64,000 nt of DNA from DAOUAG01 sp034432935 (GCA_034432935.1 DAOUBD010000012.1:54978-118977); one strand, 5' to 3'; positions 1-9,063 are shown, counted from the stretch's first letter. Notes: generated from the letters alone by a model not told the origin. Program-made: numbers and translations.

Positions 1-2015
1 ACCTTGCCGGTGTCGGGGTCGATCTCCACCATCACCAGATGGCAGGCGTTGGCAGCGGTGAGGTAGCTCTTGGCACGCCCCTCCTCGTCCGGCATGTCGC
101 GGTCAGGCGCCGTCCAGACGTAGGTGGCCTCGACCGATGGCTCCGTGCCGGGCGGCACGAGGTCGCTGCGGAAGAGTATGGTCCCCACAACGTCCCGAAG
201 GGGCATCTGGTACTCGAGGTTGTTCTTCATACGCAGGACGCCGTCCATAAGTTCGACGTTGTCCTCCGTGGTCCTCAGGAGGAAGGCGGCGACCCGCACG
301 AGCTTCTGGCGGATGATGTCCGCGGCCCCCAGCACTGCGCCGCTGAGGGCGACGGCCAACCGGCTGCCTCCCGGCCCGTAGTGCGGCGGCGCCGAGAGGG
401 TGTCCTGGCAAACCACCTGCACGTCTTCCGGCCGAACCCCAAAGTAGTCTGCCAATATCTGGGCTACGAAGGTATACTGCCCCTGACCTTCCAGGGCGAA
501 GCCCACCCGCGCCACTATCTTCCCGAAGGCGTCAATGCTGACGGTGACGCCCTCCGGCAGGGCGGTGCCTCCCTGTTGACCGATGATATTGTATACGTTG
601 TTGTTGAATACGCCCGGCTCTATGCTGTTGACGATGCCGATGCCCACCAGGCGGCCCTGCTTTCGTGCCTCGGCCTGCTCCTGACGCAGCCGCTGGTAGT
701 CCGACATCTCCAGCACCTTGTTCAGGGCGGCCTCATAGTTCCCGCTATCGTACTCGTTACCGCTAGGGATCCTGTACGGGAACTTGTCGGGCGGTATGTA
801 GTTCCGGCGCCGGAATTCGGCGGGGTCAAGGCCCAGTCCGCGGGCGGCTATGTCCATCATCTGCTCCAGGACAAAGTTGTGGGGCGGGGGACCCATCCCG
901 CGGTACGGACTGGCCGGAGCCTTGTTGGTGCAGACGATGGTCAGATCGTAGGAGGCGCAGGGAATGGTGTAGCTGCCGGTGAAGGCGGCTAACGGCTTGG
1001 CCGCTCCGATGGCAGCGTAGCCCTCGGCTGTAGCGCCGATGTCGTCGACCAGCTTGACCTTGAAGCCGGTAACAATCCCCTCCGCGTTCACCGCCAGGGA
1101 CGCCTCGTAGTGGCGGTCCCAAGCCTGGCTTCCGCCTGCTATGAGGTACTCCATCCGGTCCTCGATCCACTTCACCGGCCGTCCGCCGGCCTTCCGTGAG
1201 AGAAGGGCCGCGATCTGTGTGCCACGCCCGCCGCCCTTGCCGCCGAAGCTGCCGCCATGGGGATGCGGGATTACCCGTACCTTGTTGGGGGCCAGGCCCA
1301 GCCCTATGGCCGCACCCAGGGCCATCAGCGATGGCGCTTGGAACGTGCCCCGGAGGGTGAGGCCTTCCTCCACGGGGTCCCATTGGGCGATAACTCCAAA
1401 AGTCTCCATCGGGTTGGCCCCCACCCTATGCCAGCGGAACTTCTCGGTGAAGACGTGGGCCGCTTCAGCGAAGGCCTTCTCCGTGTCCCCCCAATTGAAG
1501 ACCCGGTGCAACATGACGTTGGTGCCGTTTTCCTCGAAGATGAGAGGGGCGCCTGGCTCCAGCGCCTTGAACGCGTCCATCACAACGGGCAGGGGCTCAT
1601 ACTCCACCCGTATGTGCTCCAGGGCATCCTCGGCGATGTACCTGCTGGTTGCCGCCACAGCGGCCACTGGCTCGCCCACGAACCGCACCTTCTCTTCCGC
1701 CAGGCAGCGTGTGCCCCAGCCGGGCGGCGCCGTGCCGATGGGGCGAGCCCATCGCTTGGCGTCTTCGCCGGTAACTATGGCCACGACGCCGGGCAGGCGC
1801 GCGGCCTCCGCGATATCTATGCTGTTGATCCGCGCGTGGGCGTGGGGGCTGCGCAGGATGGCGCAGTGCAGCATCCCCGGCATCTGCACGTTATCGATGA
1901 ACTCGGTGCGCCCCGTCAGAAGACTCGGGTCTTCCACCCGCTTCACCGGCTGGCCCACGTACCGCGGCTGGCTGGTGGGCAGCTCTTGCAGAGATCTCGG
2001 GATATTGATTGTCAC
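1..2015 (-). CDS. Xanthine dehydrogenase/CO dehydrogenase-family molybdopterin-binding large subunit (partial)
   Basis: Catalytic Mo-MCD subunit of a three-subunit hydroxylase; the C-terminus lies beyond the left edge. The GTG start at 2015 overlaps the stop of the 2Fe-2S subunit gene (GTGA). Visible family motifs are GSFGGKGG at residues 255-262 (Q-loop/dithiolene region) and SPYRGMG at 369-375, in place of the AYRCSFR loop of true form-I CoxL. It is therefore more likely an aldehyde/heteroaromatic or hydroxybenzoyl-CoA-type hydroxylase than a CO dehydrogenase. It forms an operon in M-S-L order with the next two genes. The substrate cannot be read from the sequence; a role in oxygen-independent hydroxylation of the imported compound is inference. 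Confidence 0.93.
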   Translation of the reverse strand, partial: MTINIPRSLQELPTSQPRYVGQPVKRVEDPSLLTGRTEFIDNVQMPGMLHCAILRSPHAHARINSIDIAEAARLPGVVAIVTGEDAKRWARPIGTAPPGWGTRCLAEEKVRFVGEPVAAVAATSRYIAEDALEHIRVEYEPLPVVMDAFKALEPGAPLIFEENGTNVMLHRVFNWGDTEKAFAEAAHVFTEKFRWHRVGANPMETFGVIAQWDPVEEGLTLRGTFQAPSLMALGAAIGLGLAPNKVRVIPHPHGGSFGGKGGGRGTQIAALLSRKAGGRPVKWIEDRMEYLIAGGSQAWDRHYEASLAVNAEGIVTGFKVKLVDDIGATAEGYAAIGAAKPLAAFTGSYTIPCASYDLTIVCTNKAPASPYRGMGPPPHNFVLEQMMDIAARGLGLDPAEFRRRNYIPPDKFPYRIPSGNEYDSGNYEAALNKVLEMSDYQRLRQEQAEARKQGRLVGIGIVNSIEPGVFNNNVYNIIGQQGGTALPEGVTVSIDAFGKIVARVGFALEGQGQYTFVAQILADYFGVRPEDVQVVCQDTLSAPPHYGPGGSRLAVALSGAVLGAADIIRQKLVRVAAFLLRTTEDNVELMDGVLRMKNNLEYQMPLRDVVGTILFRSDLVPPGTEPSVEATYVWTAPDRDMPDEEGRAKSYLTAANACHLVMVEIDPDTGK

Positions 2016-2515
2016 GACGCCTCTCCTCCGGCCCGCGCCGAGCCCTGCATTTTGGCGGCCGCCAGGCGCACCGACTCCATGATGTCCTGGTAGCCAGTAC
2101 AACGGCAAAGGTTGCCCCCTAGCATTTCGCGAATGTCATCGTCCGAGGGCCGAGGGTTCTCGTCCAAAAGCTCCACCACCGACATGATGAAGCCCGGTGT
2201 GCAGAACCCGCACTGAAGCCCATGGGCCTCCATGAAGGCCTCCTGGATCGGGTGTAGATGGCCGTCCGAGCTCAGTCCTTCCACCGTCATCACCTCTGCG
2301 CCGTCCGCCTGAACGGCCAGCATGATGCAGGAGCGCACCGCCCTGCCGTTCAGGATGACGGTGCAAGCACCGCAGACCCCGTGTTCGCAGCCAACGTGCA
2401 CACCCCCAAGGCCGAGCTCGCTCCGCAGGAAGTCCGCCAGCGTGGTCCTCGGTTCCACGGACGCCTCGTGTGTGACGCCGTTCACGGTTAGCCGTATCTT
2501 TTGCGGTTCTACCAT
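2012..2515 (-). CDS. (2Fe-2S)-binding small subunit of molybdenum hydroxylase
   Basis: Electron-transfer subunit of 167 aa, a normal length for CoxS/XdhC-type proteins. The N-terminal plant-ferredoxin domain has C43, C48, C51 and C63. The C-terminal four-helix 2Fe-2S domain has C102-GF-C105 and C137-R-C139. Both clusters therefore look complete and would relay electrons from the Mo site to FAD. It sits between the FAD subunit (5 bp gap upstream) and the Mo subunit, whose GTG overlaps its stop codon, so the three are translated from one message. Confidence 0.95.
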   Translation of the reverse strand: MVEPQKIRLTVNGVTHEASVEPRTTLADFLRSELGLGGVHVGCEHGVCGACTVILNGRAVRSCIMLAVQADGAEVMTVEGLSSDGHLHPIQEAFMEAHGLQCGFCTPGFIMSVVELLDENPRPSDDDIREMLGGNLCRCTGYQDIMESVRLAAAKMQGSARAGGEAS

Positions 2516-2520
2516 TGCTC

Positions 2521-3405
2521 TCAGCCTCCGCTGGCCTGTGTTGCCCGCTGCGCCGCATCGGCCAGGGCCCGGCCAGCCATGGTCTTCGCTAGGTGGCGCC
2601 TGAAGGCCGCAGAGGCGTGGATATCTGAGATCGGCTCCTCGATCTCTCTTCCTACTTCCTCGGCGGCCGCTGCCAGGGCCTCTGGGCTGGGCTGCTGCCC
2701 CTTCAGCAGGGTCTCCGCTCTGGCGGCTCGGACCGGCGTCGGCCCGGCGCCGAAGATTACGAGCCGTGCGTCACTGCATCTGCCCCCTGGATCCAAGGTT
2801 AGGGCTGCAGCGGCGCCCGCCAGGGCGAAGTCGCCGTGCCGGCGGGATACCTCCCGGAACCCCCATCCTGTCCGGGGCGGCAGGACTGGGAAACGTACTT
2901 CCGTCAGAATCTCGTCCGGCTCCAGGGCGGTCGTCAGGTAGGTTACGAAGAAGTCGGAGGCTTCGATTAAGCGCTGCCCTTCATTGCTGACAGCGGTCAT
3001 CTCTGCTCCCAGGGCTACGCAGACCGCTGGGAGCTCCGCCGCCGGGTCGGCGTGGGCGATGGAGCCGCACACCGTCCCGCGGTTCCTGATTTGCGGGTGT
3101 GCGATGAAGCGTACGGCTTCGGCCAGAAGTGGCTGGAGACGGCGCACGTCGGCAGATCGCTCCACCGCCCTGTGGCGCGCGCCTGCTCCGATGGCTATGC
3201 TACCGTTCTCGGGCCGTATGTAATCCAGCTCGCTGATGCGGTTGATGTCCACCAGGGCGGCCGGGCGAGCTAAACGCATGTTCAGAAGTGGCAGTAAGCT
3301 CTGGCCTCCAGCGAGTACTTTGGCCTCGCCTCCGTACTTCTCGAGGATCTCCGCCGCTTCTCGCAATGAGGTAGGGGCGAAGAACTCGAAGGGCGGCGGT
3401 TTCAC
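2521..3405 (-). CDS. FAD-binding medium subunit of molybdenum hydroxylase
   Basis: CoxM-like FAD subunit, 294 aa. It shows the two family FAD loops, AGGQSLLP at residues 32-39 and NRGTVCGSIAHADPAAE at 108-124, followed by the CO_deh_flav_C-like C-terminal domain. The GTG start at 3405 is chosen because GGAGGT lies 7 bp upstream. It is the first gene of the M-S-L operon and would pass electrons on to an external acceptor. The leader has a single CCCGACA half-site (3427-3433) resembling the island operator, but no full promoter copy. Confidence 0.94.
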   Translation of the reverse strand: MKPPPFEFFAPTSLREAAEILEKYGGEAKVLAGGQSLLPLLNMRLARPAALVDINRISELDYIRPENGSIAIGAGARHRAVERSADVRRLQPLLAEAVRFIAHPQIRNRGTVCGSIAHADPAAELPAVCVALGAEMTAVSNEGQRLIEASDFFVTYLTTALEPDEILTEVRFPVLPPRTGWGFREVSRRHGDFALAGAAAALTLDPGGRCSDARLVIFGAGPTPVRAARAETLLKGQQPSPEALAAAAEEVGREIEEPISDIHASAAFRRHLAKTMAGRALADAAQRATQASGG

Positions 3406-3643
3406 GGACGCACCTCCAACACCGTACCCGACACTATTGACCTTCTGATGTTCCTGTTCGCAGATACCCTAGGTTATAGTCCAGTATGCGCCACCGGCGT
3501 GGCTAGGAGAACGGCCCGCCAGCCCCGCATGTCCGCGGCTCGGATCTGCCGGCTGTAGTCGCGGCAGAGAGCTACCGGGGAAGGCGCCCTGCGCAGGGTG
3601 CCTTCCCCGTCTGTCTCTTCTTCCCAGACAAGGCTCAGCAACA
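3406..3643. other. Intergenic region between binding-protein gene and coxM-like gene
   Basis: This gap has no convincing gene. It contains a strong hairpin (3577-3608), a smaller inverted repeat CTGCCG...CGGCAG (3546-3567), a GCCAC-CGGC-GTGGC palindrome (3490-3503) next to a minus-strand TATAAC, and a lone CCCGACA half-site at 3427. It probably holds the promoter of the molybdenum hydroxylase operon, but no clean -35/-10 pair could be fixed. Confidence 0.5.
3577..3608 (-). terminator. Strong GC hairpin downstream of binding-protein gene
   Basis: GGGGAAGGC and GCCTTCCCC arms form a stem of about 14 bp (one wobble pair) with a 4-base loop, 36 bp after the stop of the substrate-binding protein gene on the minus strand. 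No U-tract follows on that strand, so it may be an mRNA-stabilising or attenuating hairpin rather than a full intrinsic terminator. Confidence 0.45.
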
Positions 3644-5107
3644 TCATTCCTTCCAGGGGCAGGTAGTGGGTTTGCACTCAATCCCCGGGAAGTTGCCGCG
3701 CAGCCCCTTCCCTTCACTGGTCTCGGTGTTCACCACACCGAGCTGCTTCCACTTGCCATCGGCCTGGACCCACTGGACAGTGGCCCAGTGCTCGTTGACC
3801 CAGTGGTCTTGGGGGCTCAGGATCGTGGGTCCAAGGCACATGTTACAGGTCCAGTCGCCCGTAAAGCCTGTGTTCAGCGCCTCTAGGAGACCTTCCCGCG
3901 TCAGGTCAGGCCCCGCCAGCTCCAGCGCTCTCACCAGGTGCTCCAGCGCGTTGACGGCGATGGTAGTGGCGACTGGGAAGTAGGTAGTGTTGGTCTCCTT
4001 GCCGAAGGCAGCGAGCTTGGCCCAGATGGGCTTGGTTGTGTTGTAGTATGGGTCGTCCTGGTAACGCACGGTCAGCACGCCATCCAGGGCGGTGTCGGTC
4101 TTGGGGTCGCCCGTAGGCAGCGCTCCCCATCCCGCAAGGGGGATGTTGCTACCGAAGTTCTCCCGGAGGGCCTTGATCAGCGAATACTCTTGGGTGGCTG
4201 CACCGTGATAGATCACGAAGTCTGCGCCGGAATTCACGACCTGCTGCGCCTGGGAGGTTAGATCCGTTTGGGTCGAATCGTGGGAGAAGATGCCGGCGAT
4301 CTCCATGCCTAGTTTCTCAGCCTCGTACTTGATGCCCTGAAGGCCGGCCTGACTAGCCGGGAAGTCCAGATAGACCACGGCGATCTTCGCCTTCGGGTTC
4401 ACCTTGGCTACAGCATCTACCAGTCCCGCGCCGGACAGAATGTCCGAGGCCTGGCCGTTGAACTCATACGGGGACGTCTCGGGCTCCTGGCCCACATTGG
4501 AGCCATCGAGGTAGAAGAGGTTAGGGACCTTCTTCTGGACCAGGTAGTCGTGCACCGCATTGTGGGTTGGCGAGCCGATGTTGTAGAAAAGGGCGAACAC
4601 CTTATCGCTTTCAACCAGCTCCTTCGTGGCCTGCACGCCTTCAGGACCTCCGGAGGCGTCATCCTTTATGAGGAGCTTGATCTTGCGTCCGTGGATCCCG
4701 CCTGCCTCGTTGATGCGGTCAATCATGGCCTGGAGGTATGGCCCCCAGACGACCTCGTAACTGGCCAGGAAGCCGGTCAGCGGGGCTGTGCGGCCTATCA
4801 GGATCTCCGTGTCCGTCACGCCGGTTCGGTCCTCGCTGGCGGGACGGGTTTTCCACATGGCCAGGCCGTCGTCCAACTGGAAGAGCCCCTCGAGCCCTCT
4901 GGCGTCACGGGGTTTGCTGGGGATGCCAGCGTCACCGGGCTTGGCGACCTTCGGGCTGGGGCTTGCGGCCGTTGTGGCCGCCCCGGTCGTGGCCGCTGGT
5001 GTTGGACTAGCCTTTTCTTCACCGCCGCCACAGGCCGCGGCGATCATTCCCGCTAAAGCCAAGAGGGTTACCAGCGCGGCCATCCGCCATATCGCTTGCC
5101 TCCGCAT
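3644..5107 (-). CDS. ABC transporter substrate-binding lipoprotein (Peripla_BP_6/LivJ-like), copy 1
   Basis: Extracytoplasmic binding protein, 487 aa, of the branched-chain amino acid/amide family, which in many bacteria binds aromatic or other carboxylates. The N-terminus is a lipoprotein signal (RRQAIWR n-region, hydrophobic core, lipobox AAAC with C26), then a Pro/Thr/Ala-rich linker to about residue 60 and the two-lobed periplasmic domain. A shared segment (ASEDRTGVT, then WGPYLQAMIDRINEAGGIHG) is nearly identical to the neighbouring paralogue, so the pair arose by tandem duplication. The matching LivGFHM permease and ATPase genes lie about 18 kb away (24599-28573). Confidence 0.93.
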   Translation of the reverse strand: MRRQAIWRMAALVTLLALAGMIAAACGGGEEKASPTPAATTGAATTAASPSPKVAKPGDAGIPSKPRDARGLEGLFQLDDGLAMWKTRPASEDRTGVTDTEILIGRTAPLTGFLASYEVVWGPYLQAMIDRINEAGGIHGRKIKLLIKDDASGGPEGVQATKELVESDKVFALFYNIGSPTHNAVHDYLVQKKVPNLFYLDGSNVGQEPETSPYEFNGQASDILSGAGLVDAVAKVNPKAKIAVVYLDFPASQAGLQGIKYEAEKLGMEIAGIFSHDSTQTDLTSQAQQVVNSGADFVIYHGAATQEYSLIKALRENFGSNIPLAGWGALPTGDPKTDTALDGVLTVRYQDDPYYNTTKPIWAKLAAFGKETNTTYFPVATTIAVNALEHLVRALELAGPDLTREGLLEALNTGFTGDWTCNMCLGPTILSPQDHWVNEHWATVQWVQADGKWKQLGVVNTETSEGKGLRGNFPGIECKPTTCPWKE

Positions 5108-5144
5108 GGGTGCGCTCCTTTCGTAACGTTACTTGCTGCTTGAC

Positions 5145-6611
5145 CTACTGTTTCCAGGGGCAGGTATCGGGCTTGCACTCGTATCCTGGTATGTTGCCGC
5201 GGATGCCCTTGCCCTGGCTGGTCTCGAAACTCACGATGGGCGTAATGGTGTCGTAGGCGCCCTTGGCGTTGTTCCAGCGCACGGCCTGGGCTGCCTCGAA
5301 GCTCCAGTGGTCTTGGGGGCCCAAGATGGTAGGGGCGATGCAGACCGAGCAGGTCCACGATCCGTCAAAGCCGGTTTCGATGGCTTGGATCAGCCCCTCT
5401 CTAGTGAGGTCCGGCCCTGCCAGCTCCAGCGCTCTCACCAGGTGCTCGAACTCCCGAAGGACCAGGAGGCTGAGGGTCTCGTTGTAAGGAATTCCTTCTT
5501 CCTTGGCGAAGGTCTGAAGCTTCTGCCACACGGGGTCATTGGGGTCGCTATATGGGCTCTTGGTGTTACGGGTGTTCTCCACGCCATCCAGCGCCTGATT
5601 GACCTGGGGGTTGGGCAGCGCGCCGCGCTGGTACAAGGGGACGGTGCTGCCGAAGGTCTGCCGCATGGCGGTGATCGTGCCCAGGGCTGTCGTGAAGCTA
5701 CCGTAGAATGTGATGGCGTCCGGCTTGGCGTCTAACGCCTGCTGGACATACGATGTCATATCGCTGGCGGTAACATCGAAGGGTACGTCGGCCACCAGTT
5801 GGCCTCCTCCCTTCTCCAGGGACGGCTTGAATCCCTCCATAAAGGGCTGGCCCAAAGCGTCGTTCTGGTAGATGGCCGCCACCTTCGCCCCAGGATGCTC
5901 CGCGAGGATCGCCTGGGCCTGCATGACGCCTTCCAGGATGTCCGGGAAGAGGCCCGGAAACTCGGTCGGGGTAGTCTCCGGCTCGGCCCATTTCACGTTC
6001 CCATCAAAGGTCCAGAGCTCTGGGACCTTCTTGGAGATGACGTACTCCCCTATGGCCTGATGGGGGGCGTTACCAACCCCGAAGAAGAGGGCGAATACCT
6101 TGTCCTTCTCCACCAGCTCCTGGACCACCTGGACCGTCACCGCAGGGTTGTACTGGTCGTCCCGCGTGACGACCTCTAGCTTGCGACCGTGGATGCCGCC
6201 CGCCTCGTTGATGCGCTTTACCAGCGCCTGAATGGTCGGTCCCCATACCGCTTCGTACGTGGCGATAGCGGGGTTGCTAGCCCCCGCGTATCGCCCCAAC
6301 AGGATCTTGTCCTGGGTGACCCCGGTGCGGTCTTCGCTGGCGGGTCGTTCCTTGAAGATGGCTAGGCCGTCATCGAGGGTCAAAATACCTTCGAGTCCAG
6401 CCACCGGTCGGGGGTTGCTGGGGATGCCGGCGGCTCCGGGGCCCTTCGGCGAGGGGCTGGCTGCCGCAGTGATGACTGGGCTTGCCTTGGATGGCGTGGA
6501 CGTTGCCTTTTCTTCATCATCGCCGCCGCAGCCACCGGCTACGCCAGCCGCCGCGGCCAACACGATGAAAAAATACATTATGCCGCGTATGCGCGTCAGG
6601 ATGAACCTCAT
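5145..6611 (-). CDS. ABC transporter substrate-binding lipoprotein (Peripla_BP_6/LivJ-like), copy 2
   Basis: Paralogue of the next gene downstream, 488 aa. It has a lipoprotein signal with VAGGC (C28), a Ser/Pro/Thr-rich linker and a two-lobe binding domain. AAAGGAG lies just upstream of the ATG. It is the first gene of the pair and is preceded by a copy of the island promoter (6759-6792) and a double operator. Divergence is greatest in the mid-protein, where ligand contacts usually lie, so the two copies may bind different compounds. The ligand is unknown; the context argues for a ketone or organic-acid catabolite rather than an amino acid. Confidence 0.93.
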   Translation of the reverse strand: MRFILTRIRGIMYFFIVLAAAAGVAGGCGGDDEEKATSTPSKASPVITAAASPSPKGPGAAGIPSNPRPVAGLEGILTLDDGLAIFKERPASEDRTGVTQDKILLGRYAGASNPAIATYEAVWGPTIQALVKRINEAGGIHGRKLEVVTRDDQYNPAVTVQVVQELVEKDKVFALFFGVGNAPHQAIGEYVISKKVPELWTFDGNVKWAEPETTPTEFPGLFPDILEGVMQAQAILAEHPGAKVAAIYQNDALGQPFMEGFKPSLEKGGGQLVADVPFDVTASDMTSYVQQALDAKPDAITFYGSFTTALGTITAMRQTFGSTVPLYQRGALPNPQVNQALDGVENTRNTKSPYSDPNDPVWQKLQTFAKEEGIPYNETLSLLVLREFEHLVRALELAGPDLTREGLIQAIETGFDGSWTCSVCIAPTILGPQDHWSFEAAQAVRWNNAKGAYDTITPIVSFETSQGKGIRGNIPGYECKPDTCPWKQ

Positions 6612-6758
6612 GGCCTTCTCCTTTGGAAGCCTTCTCCCTGCTTCTGAGCGCGGGTCTCCGCTGCCATCAGATGCGATTCATCCTCGGCCCCCCTTTGAGT
6701 GCTGGGCTTGACTCGCCATCAACGCCAACCGATCCGGACTGGTAGCGAAGTTTGTCCC

Positions 6759-6792
6759 AGTGTAAGCGCGTTTTTCCATGGCGTCTGTCGGG
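6759..6792 (-). promoter_or_regulatory. Island-type promoter P2 (CCCGA + -35 + -10)
   Basis: Reading the minus strand: CCCGA (6788-6792) abuts a CAGACG -35-like hexamer (6782-6787), a 17 bp spacer and TACACT (6759-6764). The arrangement is the same as at six other promoters in the window. It would drive the two binding-protein genes with a leader of about 140 bases. Confidence 0.6.
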
Positions 6793-6827
6793 CAGTTGCC
6801 CCACCACCTGTAGGGATTTACCCGACA
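6786..6827. promoter_or_regulatory. Two tandem operator-like inverted repeats
   Basis: Site O1 is TGTCGGG-CAGTTG-CCCCACC (6786-6805) and O2 is TGTAGGG-ATTTA-CCCGACA (6809-6827). Both are imperfect versions of the perfect palindrome at 11921-11940. O1 overlaps the -35 region of P2, and O2 lies directly upstream. The spacing suits binding of two dimers of one regulator. Confidence 0.6.
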
Positions 6828-7405
6828 TCGGCGCGGGAAGACGGCCGATCCCGACCCCCATCTTTCCGACCTATCGCCCGCCGTAGGCCCCGAACGAGAG
6901 CCCGGAAGGCTTTGCCCATCCAGATGAAAGGTATGAAGAGGACGAACGGCCTCCGCGGAGGCGCCTCTCCGACGATGGCGATGATGATCTTGGTGACCAG
7001 CTCATCGGCGCCGGATTTTATGAACGGCCCGATGAGGTGATTCACCACTGGCCCGATGCTGCCGCCAAAGTTAAGGGTGGCCTCTCCTCGGATCTCCGTC
7101 CGGCTGTCCTCGGCCGCATCGCTCAGCTGAATCGCGCCTGCTCCCGTGATCGGCTCGTTGAGGCCCCGCACCGTGAACCCTACTCGCTCCCCCTCCACCC
7201 ATTCGGTAATCGTGATGTGAAACTTCGTCACGCGGGAGATCGGCCCGAGGTCCCCCTTTACGGTCCAGATGGACTCCCTCTCGTTGATGATCTCGTGGGA
7301 CTGGTAACCCCGTGTGAAGGGCGCCCAGTTGTTCATATCACGAACGAACTCCCAGACCACTGCCCGGGGGGCCGCCATAGTCGTCGTATAGTTCACCGTT
7401 GGCAT
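6818..7405 (-). CDS. SRPBCC/CoxG-like ligand-binding protein
   Basis: A 195-aa START/SRPBCC-fold protein (polyketide cyclase or CO-dehydrogenase subunit G type). The N-terminal half has the typical beginning (TTTMAAPRAVVWEFVRDMNNWAPF) followed by the WTVKGDLGP strand region; the C-terminus is basic. The ATG at 7405 is chosen because GGAGG precedes it at 6 bp; the open frame reaching further upstream only shadows the flavoprotein gene that ends at 7429. It lies in an operon with two KstD-like flavoproteins. The family binds hydrophobic ligands; its role here is unknown. Confidence 0.8.
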   Translation of the reverse strand: MPTVNYTTTMAAPRAVVWEFVRDMNNWAPFTRGYQSHEIINERESIWTVKGDLGPISRVTKFHITITEWVEGERVGFTVRGLNEPITGAGAIQLSDAAEDSRTEIRGEATLNFGGSIGPVVNHLIGPFIKSGADELVTKIIIAIVGEAPPRRPFVLFIPFIWMGKAFRALVRGLRRAIGRKDGGRDRPSSRADVG

Positions 7406-7428
7406 CGATATCCTCCGCCGCCGGCTGG

Positions 7429-9063
7429 CTATGCGCCCTTCGCGGCCTGGGCCGCATTGATGCCGCAGATATAGCCCCAGGTCATGCCCAGGCCTATCGT
7501 GCCTCCCCCGCCGTAGTACCCGGGGCCCGATATGCCCGCCATGGTGTTGCCTGCCGCATAAAGCCCGGGGATCACCTGTCCTCGCACGTCCAGGACCTGG
7601 CCCTTGGCGTTGGTTCTCGGCCCGCCTTTCGTTCCTGCGGCTGCTACATGGATGGGCAGCGCGTAGAACGGCGGCTCCTCGATGGTGCCGAGGTTGGGGT
7701 GCGGCGAATTGGGGTCGCCCATCCAGCGCTCGTAAGCGCTTTCGCCGCGGCCGAAGTCCTCGTCCTTGCCTCTGCGGGCAAACTCGTTGAACCGCTGGAT
7801 AGCGGCTTCCAGTCCCTCCGGGTCGATGCCCAACTGTTGGGCGAGATCCCGGAGGCTGCCGGCCTTGGGCAGCCACTCAGGGTCCGGGTCCGTGGGCATC
7901 ACGGTGAGGATGGGATAGCGGCGCCGGAACTGGCTGTCCATGATGGACCAGCAGGGAAGGTTCCGAAACTCCAGGCGGTTGGGATCAAAGGTGTAGAGGG
8001 CCTTGGCCATATCGTTGTAGTTGGCCCCTTCGTTGGTGAACCTCTGTCCGTAACGGTTGACGACCGTACAATGCGGCAACGTCCGCTCCCCGATGACCCA
8101 GCGGCTCACGGGCAGCCCTTCGTGTTCCTCCCCCGGTATCGTCGCGCCGGGATACAGCCAGGCTTCGCTCATGTTTCCCAGGTCAGCCCCCAGCTCCATC
8201 GCCATGATTAGCCCGTCGCCTTCGTTTTGGGGCGGGCTGCAATGGTGGGTGATGGCCGTGGGTTGGAAGCGAGACCACAGCGCTTGATTCCACTCGAACC
8301 CGCCGCAGGCCAGGATCACGCCGCCCCGGGCCTTGATGGCTACCTCTCGCCCCCCTTGTTCAGCCACTAGGCCCGCTACCCGGCCATCCTCGCGTACTAG
8401 CCGGCGTGCGCGGGTCTCGAGAAGGATCGTAATACCCCGGTCCAAACAGCCTTTGAGGAGCCGGCCGATAAGGGCGTTGCCCGAGCCCACTAGCCCCCCT
8501 TCCATCCTCTCTACCACCCTTTCCATCGGCACGCTGGCCGGGTTGCCCATGGACTTGAGTGCCTCCTCCATGGTTAGGGGGACAAACATAAGGGGCGAAG
8601 GCCGTAGTTTCTCTGCCCACTCTCCCAGCTCAGCCTTGGCGAAAAACTCTTGATCCAGGCTGCGGCCGGCCAGCTTGCCTCCCTGGAACTCCGCTTGATA
8701 GTCGGGCAACGTCGTGGCTACGAAGCGAACCGGCGTCTTTTCCTCGAGATAGCGGGCCATCTGGTGCGCTGTATCGACGAACGTCTCCACGAGCTCATCG
8801 GGAGCCCTGCCTGCCGTCAAGCGTTTGCAGTATGCGAGCGCTTCTTCCCGGGAGTCCGTAGCGCCGACATCCTTCATGTGGTGATTCATCGGTACCCAGA
8901 CCCCGCCGCCTGAGACAGCCGTCGTGCCGCCGACCTTGTCGGCCTTCTCCAACACCAGGACCTTTGCTCCGTGGTCATGGGCCAGGATGGCCGCAGTGAG
9001 GGCAGATCCCCCGGAGCCTACCACCACCACATCCACCTCTTGTTCCCACTTCACATTCGCCAT
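7429..9063 (-). CDS. KstD-like FAD-dependent oxidoreductase, copy 1
   Basis: A 544-aa flavoprotein of the fumarate reductase/3-ketosteroid delta-1-dehydrogenase family. The dinucleotide fold GSGGSA is at residues 17-22, followed by the VGGTTAVSGGGVW flavin loop. The C-terminal AGNTMAGISGPGYYGGGGTIG closes the FAD site. ATG 9063 has GAGGAGG upstream and is preferred over the in-frame start at 9111, which would run into the upstream gene. The family introduces a double bond next to a ketone, or reduces it. Together with the paralogue upstream it could act on a cyclic ketone or enone (inference). Confidence 0.88.
   Translation of the reverse strand: MANVKWEQEVDVVVVGSGGSALTAAILAHDHGAKVLVLEKADKVGGTTAVSGGGVWVPMNHHMKDVGATDSREEALAYCKRLTAGRAPDELVETFVDTAHQMARYLEEKTPVRFVATTLPDYQAEFQGGKLAGRSLDQEFFAKAELGEWAEKLRPSPLMFVPLTMEEALKSMGNPASVPMERVVERMEGGLVGSGNALIGRLLKGCLDRGITILLETRARRLVREDGRVAGLVAEQGGREVAIKARGGVILACGGFEWNQALWSRFQPTAITHHCSPPQNEGDGLIMAMELGADLGNMSEAWLYPGATIPGEEHEGLPVSRWVIGERTLPHCTVVNRYGQRFTNEGANYNDMAKALYTFDPNRLEFRNLPCWSIMDSQFRRRYPILTVMPTDPDPEWLPKAGSLRDLAQQLGIDPEGLEAAIQRFNEFARRGKDEDFGRGESAYERWMGDPNSPHPNLGTIEEPPFYALPIHVAAAGTKGGPRTNAKGQVLDVRGQVIPGLYAAGNTMAGISGPGYYGGGGTIGLGMTWGYICGINAAQAAKGA

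Noticed and set aside
1..2015. CO dehydrogenase CoxL
   Set aside because: The CoxL form-I active-site loop AYRCSFR is absent; the loop reads SPYRGMG.
39..2093. Long open frames on the plus strand opposite the molybdenum hydroxylase genes
   Set aside because: They mirror a clear minus-strand gene with family motifs, and their translations are Arg/Gly/His-rich with no recognisable domains, as expected for antisense frames in GC-rich DNA.
7406..7876. Upstream extension of the SRPBCC gene
   Set aside because: It lies inside the KstD-like gene in another frame, and the ATG at 7405 has its own GGAGG.
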